The notes under the pieces are model-generated. The model worked only from the letters and a program-made list of their open reading frames with translations. It did not search any database and was not told the DNA's origin. A program made the position numbers and the translations under genes. This document shows positions 1 through 8,016 of a stretch of 64,000 nt of DNA, piece after piece (within the stretch, counting starts at the first letter, position 1; every line of letters begins with the position of its first letter). The DNA is from Thermopolyspora sp044507605 (lineage in GTDB: Bacteria; Actinomycetota; Actinomycetes; Streptosporangiales; Streptosporangiaceae): contig JBIQJI010000012.1 of the NCBI GenBank assembly GCA_044507605.1, positions 52,123 through 116,122 on the forward strand. The letters are read 5' to 3'.

Positions 1-362
1 AGCGCCTCGGCGAGCTGCTCGCCGTAGCGCTCCGCCATGCAGCCGGCGGCGATCACCTTCGCGCCGGAGTCGGCGGCGGCGAGCAGGGTGTCGATGGAGT
101 CCTTCTTCGCCGCGTCGATGAACCCGCAGGTGTTGACGACGATGACGTCGGGCGTGCGATCGTCGCCGATCAGCCGCCAGCCGGCGGCCTCCATGCGGGC
201 GGCCAGCTCCTCGGAGTCGACCTCGTTGCGCGCGCAGCCCAACGTGATCAGCGAGACCGTGCGGCCGGCCTCTTCGGGCCGGTGCGCGGAGGCCGGCCGG
301 GGTGCGGGGCCCGGCTGTGAGGTGCCCGGCAGGGGTGCGGACGCGGGTCGGTGAGTTGACAT
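1..362 (-). CDS. rimO: Ribosomal protein S12 methylthiotransferase RimO, N-terminal part
   Basis: Radical-SAM enzyme that methylthiolates the conserved aspartate of ribosomal protein uS12. Only the first 120 codons are in the window; the gene runs off the left edge. Reading leftward from an ATG at 362, a roughly 35-residue low-complexity leader precedes the UPF0004 domain. The family motifs VSLITLGCARNEVDSEE, VIVVNTCGFIDAAKKDS and AAGCMAERYG are visible, with the three cysteines (GCA, TCG, GCM) that bind the auxiliary 4Fe-4S cluster. The radical-SAM CxxxCxxC motif would lie outside the window. It sits about 100 bp downstream of the RodZ-like gene on the same strand, the usual actinomycete order after ftsK. 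The proline-rich N-terminal leader is longer than in E. coli RimO, so a later start cannot be excluded. Confidence 0.93.
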   Translation of the reverse strand, partial: MSTHRPASAPLPGTSQPGPAPRPASAHRPEEAGRTVSLITLGCARNEVDSEELAARMEAAGWRLIGDDRTPDVIVVNTCGFIDAAKKDSIDTLLAAADSGAKVIAAGCMAERYGEQLAEA

Positions 363-460
363 GGTGCCCCCTACGGTAGCGGGCGCGGGCGACCATTCGA
401 CGCCCCTCCCCCATCGCGGGCGCGTCTACCGCCCGGGCCCTCACCCGCAGGGGGCCATGC

Positions 461-1477
461 TCAGCGCGCCCCTCCCGCGGGCCCGTACGCCATGTGGACG
501 TGCTCCCCGCTACGGCCCGGCGAACCGACCTCGGCGCCGTTGACCTTCAACGTCACGGCCGAGCCGTCGTCGACCTCGACGTCCAGCCGCTTCTTGGCCC
601 GCCAGCTCGAGGTGTTGCCCCGCTCGAAGGTGCCCTTGAACAGGGTCTTCCCCGTGCCGTCGCGGACGCTCAGCCAGGTGGGCTTCTGCGCGGTGACCTG
701 GACGACCACGTTGTCGGCGGCCGCGTCCAGGGGAGACGACGCCTCGGCCGCCTTGGCGTGCGGCGTGGTGCCGGGCTTGGCCGCCGGGGCGGCCGCCTTG
801 GGCGTGGCCGCGGATTTCCCGCCGGTGCCGAGCAGCTCGCTCGACCCGGTGAACATCCGCACGACGCCGAAGCCCACGACCGCGACCAGCAGCAGCGCCA
901 TGGCGGCCGTCCAGTTGAAGCTGCGCCGCTCGCGCAGCTTGATGGGCGTGTCGGCCTGGAACACCTCGGCCGCCCTGATCGGCAGCGGCACCCCGCCGTG
1001 CATCTCGTCGTAGTCGTGGACGACCGCCTCCGGGTCGAGCCCGATGGCCTTGGCGATGTTGCGGACGTGCCCGCGGGAGTAGAAGTCGCCGCCGGTCATG
1101 GAGAAGTCGTCGCGCTCGATCGCGTAGATCACCGGCTGGCGGATGCGGGTCAGCTCGCTCAGCTCGGCCACGGACAGCCCGGCGGCCTCACGGGCCCGGG
1201 CGAGCCGGACGCCCAGGCTCGGCTGCTCGCCGCCGGGCTCGCGCGCCGTTTCGTGGCCCGGCTCGCGGGCCGGGCCGGGCGCGGGATCGTAGGCCGGGTC
1301 GCGGCCGGTGAACGCCGCCGCGCTCCCGGCGCCCGCGCCCACCGCCCCGTCGGCGCGTCCGTAGGACGCGATAGCCGCCCCTGTGTCGTCGTTGTTAGGC
1401 CGACCGTGTGTCCGGTCTCGCTGGCCGCTCATGGGCGCCCCCCCGATGCTTCCCGCGCCCGGCGTAATCGTGCTCAT
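461..1477 (-). CDS. RodZ-like helix-turn-helix membrane protein (DUF4115)
   Basis: 338-residue protein with the RodZ-like architecture found downstream of ftsK in actinomycetes. An Ala/Gly/Pro-rich N-terminus (1-85) is followed by a Cro/C1-type HTH_25 domain at about 87-155 (SLGVRLAREAAGLSV type start, then YSRGHVRNIAKAIGLDP). One membrane span lies at about 190-209, then an Ala/Pro/Lys linker and a C-terminal DUF4115 beta domain (VVQVTAQKPTWLSVRDG, FERGNTSSWRAKKRLDVEV). In the family it couples membrane and cytoskeletal morphogenesis; a transcriptional role for the HTH is not established here. The start at 1477 lacks a strong Shine-Dalgarno sequence. An internal ATG at 1432, behind a G-rich stretch, is an alternative that would shorten the low-complexity tail by 15 residues. 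Confidence 0.88.
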   Translation of the reverse strand: MSTITPGAGSIGGAPMSGQRDRTHGRPNNDDTGAAIASYGRADGAVGAGAGSAAAFTGRDPAYDPAPGPAREPGHETAREPGGEQPSLGVRLARAREAAGLSVAELSELTRIRQPVIYAIERDDFSMTGGDFYSRGHVRNIAKAIGLDPEAVVHDYDEMHGGVPLPIRAAEVFQADTPIKLRERRSFNWTAAMALLLVAVVGFGVVRMFTGSSELLGTGGKSAATPKAAAPAAKPGTTPHAKAAEASSPLDAAADNVVVQVTAQKPTWLSVRDGTGKTLFKGTFERGNTSSWRAKKRLDVEVDDGSAVTLKVNGAEVGSPGRSGEHVHMAYGPAGGAR

Positions 1478-1610
1478 CGCACCAGACTGTTGCCGTCTGT
1501 CGTACCCACCTTAACGAAAGGTAGTCATTCCCCTTCGATCAGCGACATGCGCCGCGACACGGCGCACCGGATCACGCCCCGCGGTTCGCGGCTCGCCCTG
1601 CTGTTCGCGG

Positions 1611-4196
1611 CTATTCGCGGCGTGTCTCACCGCGCAGGCCGGCGAGCAGGGCGGGCAGGTCGTCGGGCTTGACCAGCACCTCGCGGGCCTTGGAGCCCTC
1701 GCTCGGCCCCACGACGCCGCGGCTCTCCAGCAGGTCCATCAGCCGGCCGGCCTTGGCGAAGCCGACGCGCAGCTTGCGCTGCAGCATCGACGTGGAGCCG
1801 AACTGGGTGGAGACGATCAGCTCGGCGGCCTGGATCAGCAGGTCGAGGTCGTCGCCGATGTCCTCGTCGATCTCGCGCTTGGCCCCCGCCTGCGCGGTCA
1901 CGTCGTCGCGGTACTCGGCCTGCATCTGGGTCTTGCAGTGGGCGACGACGTCGGCGATCTCCCGTTCGGAGACGAACGCGTTCTGCAGCCGCATCGGCTT
2001 GCTCGCGCCCATGGGCAAGAACAGCGCGTCGCCCTGGCCGACCAGCTTCTCCGCGCCCGGCTGGTCCAGGATGACCCGCGAGTCGGCGAGGCTGGAGGTG
2101 GCGAAGGCCAGCCGCGACGGCACGTTCGCCTTGATCAGGCCGGTGACCACGTCGACGCTCGGGCGCTGGGTGGCGATCACCAGGTGGATGCCGGCGGCGC
2201 GGGCGAGCTGGGTGATGCGCACGATGGAGTCCTCGACGTCGCGCGGGGCCACCATCATCAGGTCGGCGAGCTCGTCGACGATCACCAGCAGGTAGGGGTA
2301 GGGCCGGTACTCGCGCTCGCTGCCCGGCGGCGCGGTCAGCTTGCCGGCCCGGACCGCCTTGTTGAAGTCGTCGATGTGGCGGAACCCGGAGGCGGCCAGG
2401 TCGTCGTAGCGGCGGTCCATCTCGCCGACGACCCACTCCAGGGCCTCGGCGGCCTTCTTCGGGTTGGTGATGATGGGCGTGATGAGGTGCGGGATGCCGT
2501 CGTAGACGGACAGCTCGACCCGCTTGGGGTCGACCAGCACCATGCGCACCTCGTCGGGGGTCGCCCGCATCAGCACCGAGCAGATGAGCCCGTTGATGCA
2601 GGTGGACTTGCCTGCGCCGGTGGCGCCCGCGATGAGGATGTGCGGCATCTTGGCGAGGTTCGCCACGATCGTGCGGCCTTCGACGTCCTTGCCCAGTCCG
2701 ACGATCATCGGGTGGTGATCGGCCTGGGCGACCGGAGAGCGCAGCACGTCGCCGAGGGAGACCAGGTCCTTGTCGGTGTTGGGGATCTCCACCCCGATCG
2801 CCGACTTGCCGGGAATCGGGGACAGGATGCGGACGTCCGCCGACTTGACGGCGTAGGCGATGTTCTTGGTGAGCGCGGTGACCTTCTCGACCTTCACCGC
2901 CGGGCCCAGCTCGATCTCGTAGCGGGTCACCGTGGGGCCGCGGGTGAAGCCGATGACCTGCGCGTCGATGGTGAACTGCTCCAGCACGCTGGTCAGCGCG
3001 TTGACGACGATGTCGTTGGCCTTGGTGCGCGGCTTGGGCGCGCTGCCGGGCCGCAGCAGCCGGATCTCGGGCAGGGTGTAGGGGCCGGCCTGCGGCGACA
3101 GCATGAGCTGCTCGACCTTGCGCGGCGCCGGGGTCGGCTCCGGCGGCGGCCCCACGCGGCCCTTGACCGGCGGCGCCTCCTCCTCGGCCTCCTCGACCGG
3201 CTCGTCGGCGAGCCCCGGCACGATCTCCGGCGAATGCGCGTGCCGCGACGCGGAGTCCTGCTCGGTGATCACCGGCGTGTCGTACGGCCGCTCGCCCTCG
3301 GGCCCCTCACCGGGGTCGCGCCGGGACCGGGCGGGCCGGCCGTCCTTGTTCGCGGCGCCCTTGCGCGCCGTCTTCGGCCCGGCCGCCCTGCCCGAGGGGC
3401 GCCTGTCCGGCGGGCGTTCGAACAGCAGGCCGCGCACCTCGGCGAGCCGCTCGGGAATGCGGTAGACGGGCGTGGCCGTGATCACCAGCACGCCGAACCC
3501 CGAGAGGATCAGCAGCAGCGGGATGGTGATGAACGGCGGCAGGATGCTGGCGGGCGGCGCCGACACGATGAACCCGATGAGCCCTCCGGCACCGGACACG
3601 GCGTCCATGCCGTCGCCCTTGCCCCCCGACGGGTAGGGCGTGCCGTGGGCGATGTGCACGATGCCGAGCACGCCGGCCATCAGGGCGGCGCAGCCGAAGC
3701 CCATGCGCCCGGTGTCGGCGTTCTGGTCGGGGTGGCGCAGGAACCGCCACGCGAGCAGCGCGAGCAGGATCGGCGTCGCCCACGTGAGGGACCCGAACGT
3801 GCCGCGCATGACCGAGTTGACGACCTCGGCGAACGTGCCCTTGGCGTCGCGCCACGTCATGGCGGCCAGCACGATGGCCCCGGCGAGCACGGCCAGGCCG
3901 AGCCCGTCGCGGCGGTGCGCCGGGTCGAGGTCGCGGGCGCCCTTGCCGATCGCCCGGGCGGCGCTGCCGATGCCCCCTGCCAGCAGCAGCCACAGCCCGA
4001 TCACCAGCCTGCCGATGGCCGAGAACAGCCACCCGATCGGATCGTTGTGCGCGGGCGCGGGCGCGGGTCTACGGGCGGGAGCCCGCCCGCCCGGTCGCGC
4101 GCCGCTCCTGCGCCGGGTCGAGGCCGGGCGGGAGGAGGAGGACTTGCCACGGGCCGCCGATCCCTTCGGCTTCCCGCTGGACGTACGGGTGGCCAT
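1611..4196 (-). CDS. ftsK: DNA translocase FtsK/SpoIIIE
   Basis: 861-residue septum-associated DNA pump that moves chromosomal DNA during division or sporulation septation. A basic, Arg/Ser-rich N-terminus precedes about four membrane spans (roughly residues 55-235), a charged Pro/Glu linker (245-370), then the FtsK alpha/beta motor. The Walker A motif GATGAGKST lies near residue 523, Walker B and sensor signatures follow (LLVIVDELADLMMV, IHLVIATQRPSVDVVTG), and the C-terminal gamma winged helix (STSMLQRKLRVGFAKAGRLMDLLE) reads KOPS-type polarity signals. Length is typical of actinomycete FtsK. It lies 133 bp upstream of the RodZ-like gene on the same strand. The opposite strand carries a very long open frame, which I treat as a GC-bias artefact. 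Confidence 0.97.
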   Translation of the reverse strand: MATRTSSGKPKGSAARGKSSSSRPASTRRRSGARPGGRAPARRPAPAPAHNDPIGWLFSAIGRLVIGLWLLLAGGIGSAARAIGKGARDLDPAHRRDGLGLAVLAGAIVLAAMTWRDAKGTFAEVVNSVMRGTFGSLTWATPILLALLAWRFLRHPDQNADTGRMGFGCAALMAGVLGIVHIAHGTPYPSGGKGDGMDAVSGAGGLIGFIVSAPPASILPPFITIPLLLILSGFGVLVITATPVYRIPERLAEVRGLLFERPPDRRPSGRAAGPKTARKGAANKDGRPARSRRDPGEGPEGERPYDTPVITEQDSASRHAHSPEIVPGLADEPVEEAEEEAPPVKGRVGPPPEPTPAPRKVEQLMLSPQAGPYTLPEIRLLRPGSAPKPRTKANDIVVNALTSVLEQFTIDAQVIGFTRGPTVTRYEIELGPAVKVEKVTALTKNIAYAVKSADVRILSPIPGKSAIGVEIPNTDKDLVSLGDVLRSPVAQADHHPMIVGLGKDVEGRTIVANLAKMPHILIAGATGAGKSTCINGLICSVLMRATPDEVRMVLVDPKRVELSVYDGIPHLITPIITNPKKAAEALEWVVGEMDRRYDDLAASGFRHIDDFNKAVRAGKLTAPPGSEREYRPYPYLLVIVDELADLMMVAPRDVEDSIVRITQLARAAGIHLVIATQRPSVDVVTGLIKANVPSRLAFATSSLADSRVILDQPGAEKLVGQGDALFLPMGASKPMRLQNAFVSEREIADVVAHCKTQMQAEYRDDVTAQAGAKREIDEDIGDDLDLLIQAAELIVSTQFGSTSMLQRKLRVGFAKAGRLMDLLESRGVVGPSEGSKAREVLVKPDDLPALLAGLRGETRRE

Positions 4197-4362
4197 GATC
4201 CGAGGCTAGCGAAGCACCCCCAGCGGGTGTGGGAGGCGCGCGGCACACCCGAACGGCAACCGGTTGCCGTAGCCGTCCGGTGCACACGTTGTCGTCGATC
4301 GTGCCCAGCGGATCACTCCGCTCTGACTAAGCTGGTCAATCCACGCACCCATCGGAGATTCC

Positions 4363-5880
4363 ATGCCCGACGCCTCGCCCCTGGAGCCCGCAGACCCCGC
4401 CCGGCTCGGCGCCTACCGGCTCACGGGCCGCATCGGATCGGGCGGGCAGGGCGTCGTCTACCTCGGCGTGGCCCCCAACGGCGCGCCCGTGGCGGTCAAG
4501 CTGTTCCACGCCGTGCTCGACGACGACCCGGCGGTGCGGGCGGCGTTCGACCGCGAGCTCGCGGTCGCCAAGCAGGTCGCCCGGTTCTGCACCGCCCAGC
4601 TGCTCGACTCCGGCATCGCGCACGGCCGGCCGTACCTGGTGAGCGAGTACGTCCCCGGCCCGTCGCTGCACAAGGTGGTGACGACCGAGGGGCCGCGCGC
4701 GGGCAGCGCGCTGGAGCGGCTCGCCATCGGCACGGCCACCGCGCTGGTGGCCCTGCACGATGCCGGCATCGTGCACCGCGACCTCAAGCCGCACAACGTG
4801 CTGATGGGCCCCGACGGGCCGCGTGTCATCGACTTCGGGGTGGCCCGCGCGGTGGCCGGGGCCGGCACGCTGACCAGCCAGGTCGTCGGCACCCCCGCCT
4901 ACATGGCGCCCGAGCAGCTCGCCGGCGCCGAGCTCGGCCTCGCGGTCGACGTGTTCGCCTGGGCGGCCACGGTGGCCTTCGCCGCCACGGGGCGCGCGCC
5001 GTTCGGGGTCGACGCCATCCCCGCGATCATCAACCGCATCCTGCACTCCCCGCCCGACCTCGACGGCATCGAACCGCCGCTGCGCGACCTGCTCATCGCC
5101 TGCCTGGCCAAGGATCCGGCGCGGCGGCCGTCGGCGCAGCGCATCCTCGACCACCTGGTGCGCGGCGTGCCCGTGCCGCCGCCCGGCACCCCGGCCGAGG
5201 AGGTGACCGCTCCCGGCCCGATCGAGGGCAGGCCGCGCCGCACCCGCCGGGCCAGGGGCGTGCGCGCCGGCCTCGCCGTCGCGGCGGCCCTGCTCGGCAT
5301 CGCCGCCGCGGGCTCGACCCTGATGCGGGCCGACGACAGCCGGCCGACCGGTTCGGTCGCCGCCCTGGCCTCGACGGCCCCGGCCGCCGGGCGGCCGCCC
5401 GCGGTGACGCCCGCCCCCGCCGCCACCCGCAGCAGACCGGCGGCGCACCGGTCGCCCGGCACGCGGCGCGTCAGGTCGCCCAAGCCCTCCCCCCACCGGA
5501 CTCGCGCGCGGCAGCCCCGGCGCACTCCGGCCGCCTCACCGGCGCCGTCGCGGAGCAGGCGGCCCTCGGCGAGCCCCCGGCCGACCGGCGAACCGCCGCG
5601 CCGCTCCCCCACGCCCACCCCGAAACCGAAGCCCACGCCCTCCAGGCTCGTCGAGCTGGGCCCGGGACACTTCACCGCCTACTGCGAGTCACTCGGCTGG
5701 GAGTGGGTGGAGTACCGCGAGAGCCCCCGGCCGGGCGCCTACTGCGTCAGGCACAAGAACAACGAGTCGATGTACCTGACCCAGGCGCAGCTCGACGCCG
5801 GCTGCCGGTGGCGGTTCGACGACCCCGCCGCCTTCCAGCGGTTCAAGGGCAAGTCGAACTACTGCTACGCCTACCGCTGA
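4363..5880 (+). CDS. Membrane-anchored Ser/Thr protein kinase with cysteine-rich C-terminal domain
   Basis: 505-residue Hanks-type kinase. The kinase domain spans about residues 15-265: glycine loop GSGGQG, ATP lysine K46 (VAVKLF), catalytic HRDLKPHN at 138-145, DFG at 157-159, APE at 182-184. A basic juxtamembrane stretch leads to one membrane span at about 301-320, then a roughly 110-residue Pro/Arg/Ser-rich stalk, and a compact last 75 residues with four cysteines (FTAYCESLGWEW, GAYCVRHK, AGCRWRF, SNYCYAYR). That tail is probably extracellular and disulphide-bonded; I do not recognise a named sensor domain, and no PASTA repeats are present. ATG at 4363 follows GGAG. It is divergent from ftsK and probably monocistronic. 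The ligand and substrates are unknown. Confidence 0.9.
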   Translation: MPDASPLEPADPARLGAYRLTGRIGSGGQGVVYLGVAPNGAPVAVKLFHAVLDDDPAVRAAFDRELAVAKQVARFCTAQLLDSGIAHGRPYLVSEYVPGPSLHKVVTTEGPRAGSALERLAIGTATALVALHDAGIVHRDLKPHNVLMGPDGPRVIDFGVARAVAGAGTLTSQVVGTPAYMAPEQLAGAELGLAVDVFAWAATVAFAATGRAPFGVDAIPAIINRILHSPPDLDGIEPPLRDLLIACLAKDPARRPSAQRILDHLVRGVPVPPPGTPAEEVTAPGPIEGRPRRTRRARGVRAGLAVAAALLGIAAAGSTLMRADDSRPTGSVAALASTAPAAGRPPAVTPAPAATRSRPAAHRSPGTRRVRSPKPSPHRTRARQPRRTPAASPAPSRSRRPSASPRPTGEPPRRSPTPTPKPKPTPSRLVELGPGHFTAYCESLGWEWVEYRESPRPGAYCVRHKNNESMYLTQAQLDAGCRWRFDDPAAFQRFKGKSNYCYAYR

Positions 5881-6214
5881 CCCGCCCCGCGCCTCCCCAC
5901 TGCGCCTCCCCACTGCGTCGGCCCGCCGCGTCCCGGCCCGCCGAACGGCACCGCCGACCTGCGGTGCCGTCCTGCGCCGCCCACCGGCCGCGCCGCCGAC
6001 CCGCCCCGCCGAGCAACGCCGCCGAGCCGCGCCGCCGAACCGGCTCGCCGAGCCGTCCCGCGCGGCCGCCGCGCCACGGTTCCGCCCCGCGGTCGCCGGC
6101 GCTCGCGACCTGCTGGGCTCGACAATGTGTGCAACCGTTTGCAACACTAGGTCCCGACAGTCTCCGGCCGTCGTCACTTGGCGGCCCTTGTCCGCTTGCG
6201 ATCGGAAGGCGAGG
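5881..6214. other. Intergenic region, very GC-rich, with operon promoter/operator
   Basis: This 334-bp gap has no convincing gene. Its first 230 bp are low-complexity C/G with short direct repeats (for example CGCCTCCCCACTG twice near 5888-5915 and many GCCGCC/CGCCGA units), probably the 3' flank of the kinase gene. The last 95 bp are less GC-rich and hold the LacI-type palindrome at 6130-6143, the likely promoter zone of the following sugar-acid operon, and the Shine-Dalgarno-like GGAAGGCGAGG before 6215. Confidence 0.5.
6130..6143. promoter_or_regulatory. Candidate LacI/GalR-family operator
   Basis: TGCAACCGTTTGCA is a near-perfect palindrome (6 of 7 pairs) with the central CG typical of LacI/GalR-family operators. 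It lies 72 bp upstream of the first gene of the sugar-acid operon. No lacI-type gene is present in the window, so the cognate regulator must be elsewhere. Assignment is by pattern only. Confidence 0.6.
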
Positions 6215-7120
6215 ATGACCGCGCTGCAGCCGGGGTCCCGGGTTCTGGTCACCGGCAGCGCGGGCCGTTTCGGCCGCAGCGTCGTCGATGTCCTGAGCGC
6301 CGCGGGCCACGAAGTGATCGGGATCGACGTCGTGCCCGGCTCCCCGCCGAGCTGCGCCCAGACGCTTCCCGCCGACCTCACCGACCTCGGTGAGGCGTTC
6401 GAGGTGATGACCCGCTACCGGCCGAGCGCCGTGGTCCACCTCGCGGCCATCGCCACGCCCTTCGCCCGCACCGACGCCCACACCTTCACCGTGAACACCC
6501 GCCTGGCGTTCAACGTGTGCGAGGCGGCGGCGGCCTTCGCGGTCGAGCGGCTGGTCGTGGCGAGCAGCCCCACCGTCATCGGGTACGGCGCCCCCGGCGG
6601 CTGGGCGCCCAGCTACCTGCCCATCGACGAGGACCACCCCGTGGCGCCGTGGAACGCCTACAGCCTGTCCAAGCTGGTGGCCGAGCAGGTGATGGCGGCA
6701 TTCGCCCGCGCCCACCCGGCCACGCGGCTGGCCGCCGTGCGCCCCTGCTTCGTCGTGGCCCCCGAGGAGTGGGCCGGCGCCCCCACCCAGTCCGGGCACA
6801 CCATCGCCGAGCGGCTGAACCGGCCGGAGATCGCGGGGGTGTCGCTGTTCAACTACATCGACGCGCGCGACGCGGCCGAGATGGTGCTGGCGCTGCTCGA
6901 CCGGCTGCCCGAGCTGCCGTCGGGCGAGATCTTCTTCGCCGGCGCCGAGGACGCGCTCGCCCGGGAGCCCCTCGCCGAGCTGCTGCCGCAGGTGATGCCG
7001 GGCACGGCCGGGCACGCGGCGGCGCTCACCGGCACCGCTCCGGCGTTCACGCCGGCCAAGGCGGGCCGCCTGCTCGGCTGGCACCCGAAACGCACCTGGC
7101 GTACCGAACTGGAGATGTGA
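6215..7120 (+). CDS. NAD(P)-dependent epimerase/dehydratase-family protein, possible uronate dehydrogenase
   Basis: 301-residue extended short-chain dehydrogenase/reductase. The Rossmann nucleotide loop VTGSAGRFGRS lies at about residues 11-21 and the catalytic Tyr-Lys motif YSLSK at about 149-153. The ATG at 6215 follows GGAAGGCGAGG; an upstream ATG at 6125 would run through the operator and is rejected. It is the first gene of a translationally coupled operon: its stop overlaps the kdgD start in ATGA. Because the next two genes degrade keto-deoxy-aldarates and dehydrate an acid sugar, I infer that this enzyme oxidises a hexuronate (galacturonate or glucuronate) to the aldarolactone. Known uronate dehydrogenases are somewhat shorter (about 265 residues), so a sugar epimerase remains possible. 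Confidence 0.8.
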   Translation: MTALQPGSRVLVTGSAGRFGRSVVDVLSAAGHEVIGIDVVPGSPPSCAQTLPADLTDLGEAFEVMTRYRPSAVVHLAAIATPFARTDAHTFTVNTRLAFNVCEAAAAFAVERLVVASSPTVIGYGAPGGWAPSYLPIDEDHPVAPWNAYSLSKLVAEQVMAAFARAHPATRLAAVRPCFVVAPEEWAGAPTQSGHTIAERLNRPEIAGVSLFNYIDARDAAEMVLALLDRLPELPSGEIFFAGAEDALAREPLAELLPQVMPGTAGHAAALTGTAPAFTPAKAGRLLGWHPKRTWRTELEM

Positions 7121-8016
7121 TGAACCTCAGTGGCGTGCTCTTCTTCCCGGTGACCCCGTTCGGGGCCGACGGCGGCCTGGCGCTCGACGTGTTCGCCGAG
7201 CATCTGCGCCGAGGGCTCGACCACGGCCCGGGCGGCGTGTTCGCCGCCTGCGGCACCGGCGAGTTCCCCTCCTTGTCCGAGCGCGAGCATGCGCAGGTCG
7301 TGGCGACCGCCGTGCGGGTCACCGCCGGGCGGGCGCCGGTCTTCGCCGGTGCGGGCGGCCCCCTCGGTGCGGCGCTGAGCCAGGCGAGGGCGGCCGCGGA
7401 GGCCGGCGCCGACGGTCTGCTGCTGATGCCGCCCTACCTCGCCCAGGGGCCGCGCCAGGGGCTCGTGGACTACGTGCGGGCGGTGGCGGGGGCCGGGCTG
7501 CCGGTCATCCTCTACCAGCGCGGGCAGGTCGTGCTCGACGCCGCCATGGCCGTCGAGCTGGCGCGGGTGCCGGGCGTGGTCGGCCTGAAGGACGGCGTGG
7601 GCGACATCGACCGGATCCAGCAGATCATCCTGGCGGTGCGCCGGGAGGTCGGCGACGGGTTCATGTTCTTCAACGGGCTGCCGACGGCCGAGCTGACCAT
7701 GCCGGCGTACCGAGGGCTCGGCGTGCGGCTCTACTCGTCGGCGGTCTTCGCGTTCGCCCCCGAGATCGCCACGGCCTACCTCCAGGGCGACGACCGGCTG
7801 CTCACCGAGTTCTACGCCCCGCTGGTGCGGCTGCGCTCGCAGGTGCCCGGCTACGCCGTGTCGCTGGTGAAGGCGGGCGTGCGGCTGCGCGGCCTGGACG
7901 CCGGGCCGGTGCGCCCGCCGCTGGCCGACGCCGCGCCCGAGCACGTGGCCGAGCTGGAGCGGCTGATCGAGGTGGGCCTCGGCCTGGTACGCGAGCGCGA
8001 GACGGTCGCCCGATGA
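7120..8016 (+). CDS. kdgD: 5-dehydro-4-deoxyglucarate dehydratase
   Basis: 298-residue class I aldolase-fold (DapA/NAL superfamily) enzyme that dehydrates and decarboxylates 5-keto-4-deoxyglucarate to 2,5-dioxopentanoate. The N-terminal LFFPVTPFGADGGLAL, the CGTGEFPSLS segment (the phosphate-loop equivalent in DapA), a catalytic tyrosine in ILYQRG (about Y132) and the Schiff-base lysine in GVVGLKDGVGD (about K157) match the KdgD subgroup rather than DapA. The start ATG overlaps the previous stop (ATGA), and its own stop overlaps the next start in the same way, indicating one mRNA with coupled translation. The KdgD family assignment is firm by motif. Pathway placement rests on the neighbouring dehydratase and dehydrogenase. 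Confidence 0.9.
   Translation: MNLSGVLFFPVTPFGADGGLALDVFAEHLRRGLDHGPGGVFAACGTGEFPSLSEREHAQVVATAVRVTAGRAPVFAGAGGPLGAALSQARAAAEAGADGLLLMPPYLAQGPRQGLVDYVRAVAGAGLPVILYQRGQVVLDAAMAVELARVPGVVGLKDGVGDIDRIQQIILAVRREVGDGFMFFNGLPTAELTMPAYRGLGVRLYSSAVFAFAPEIATAYLQGDDRLLTEFYAPLVRLRSQVPGYAVSLVKAGVRLRGLDAGPVRPPLADAAPEHVAELERLIEVGLGLVRERETVAR

Noticed and set aside
1938..6218. Very long open frame on the plus strand, opposite ftsK and running through the kinase gene
   Set aside because: It is antisense or out of frame to two well-identified genes, has no start signal or recognisable domain, and is rich in Arg, Gly and Asp as expected from third-position GC bias.
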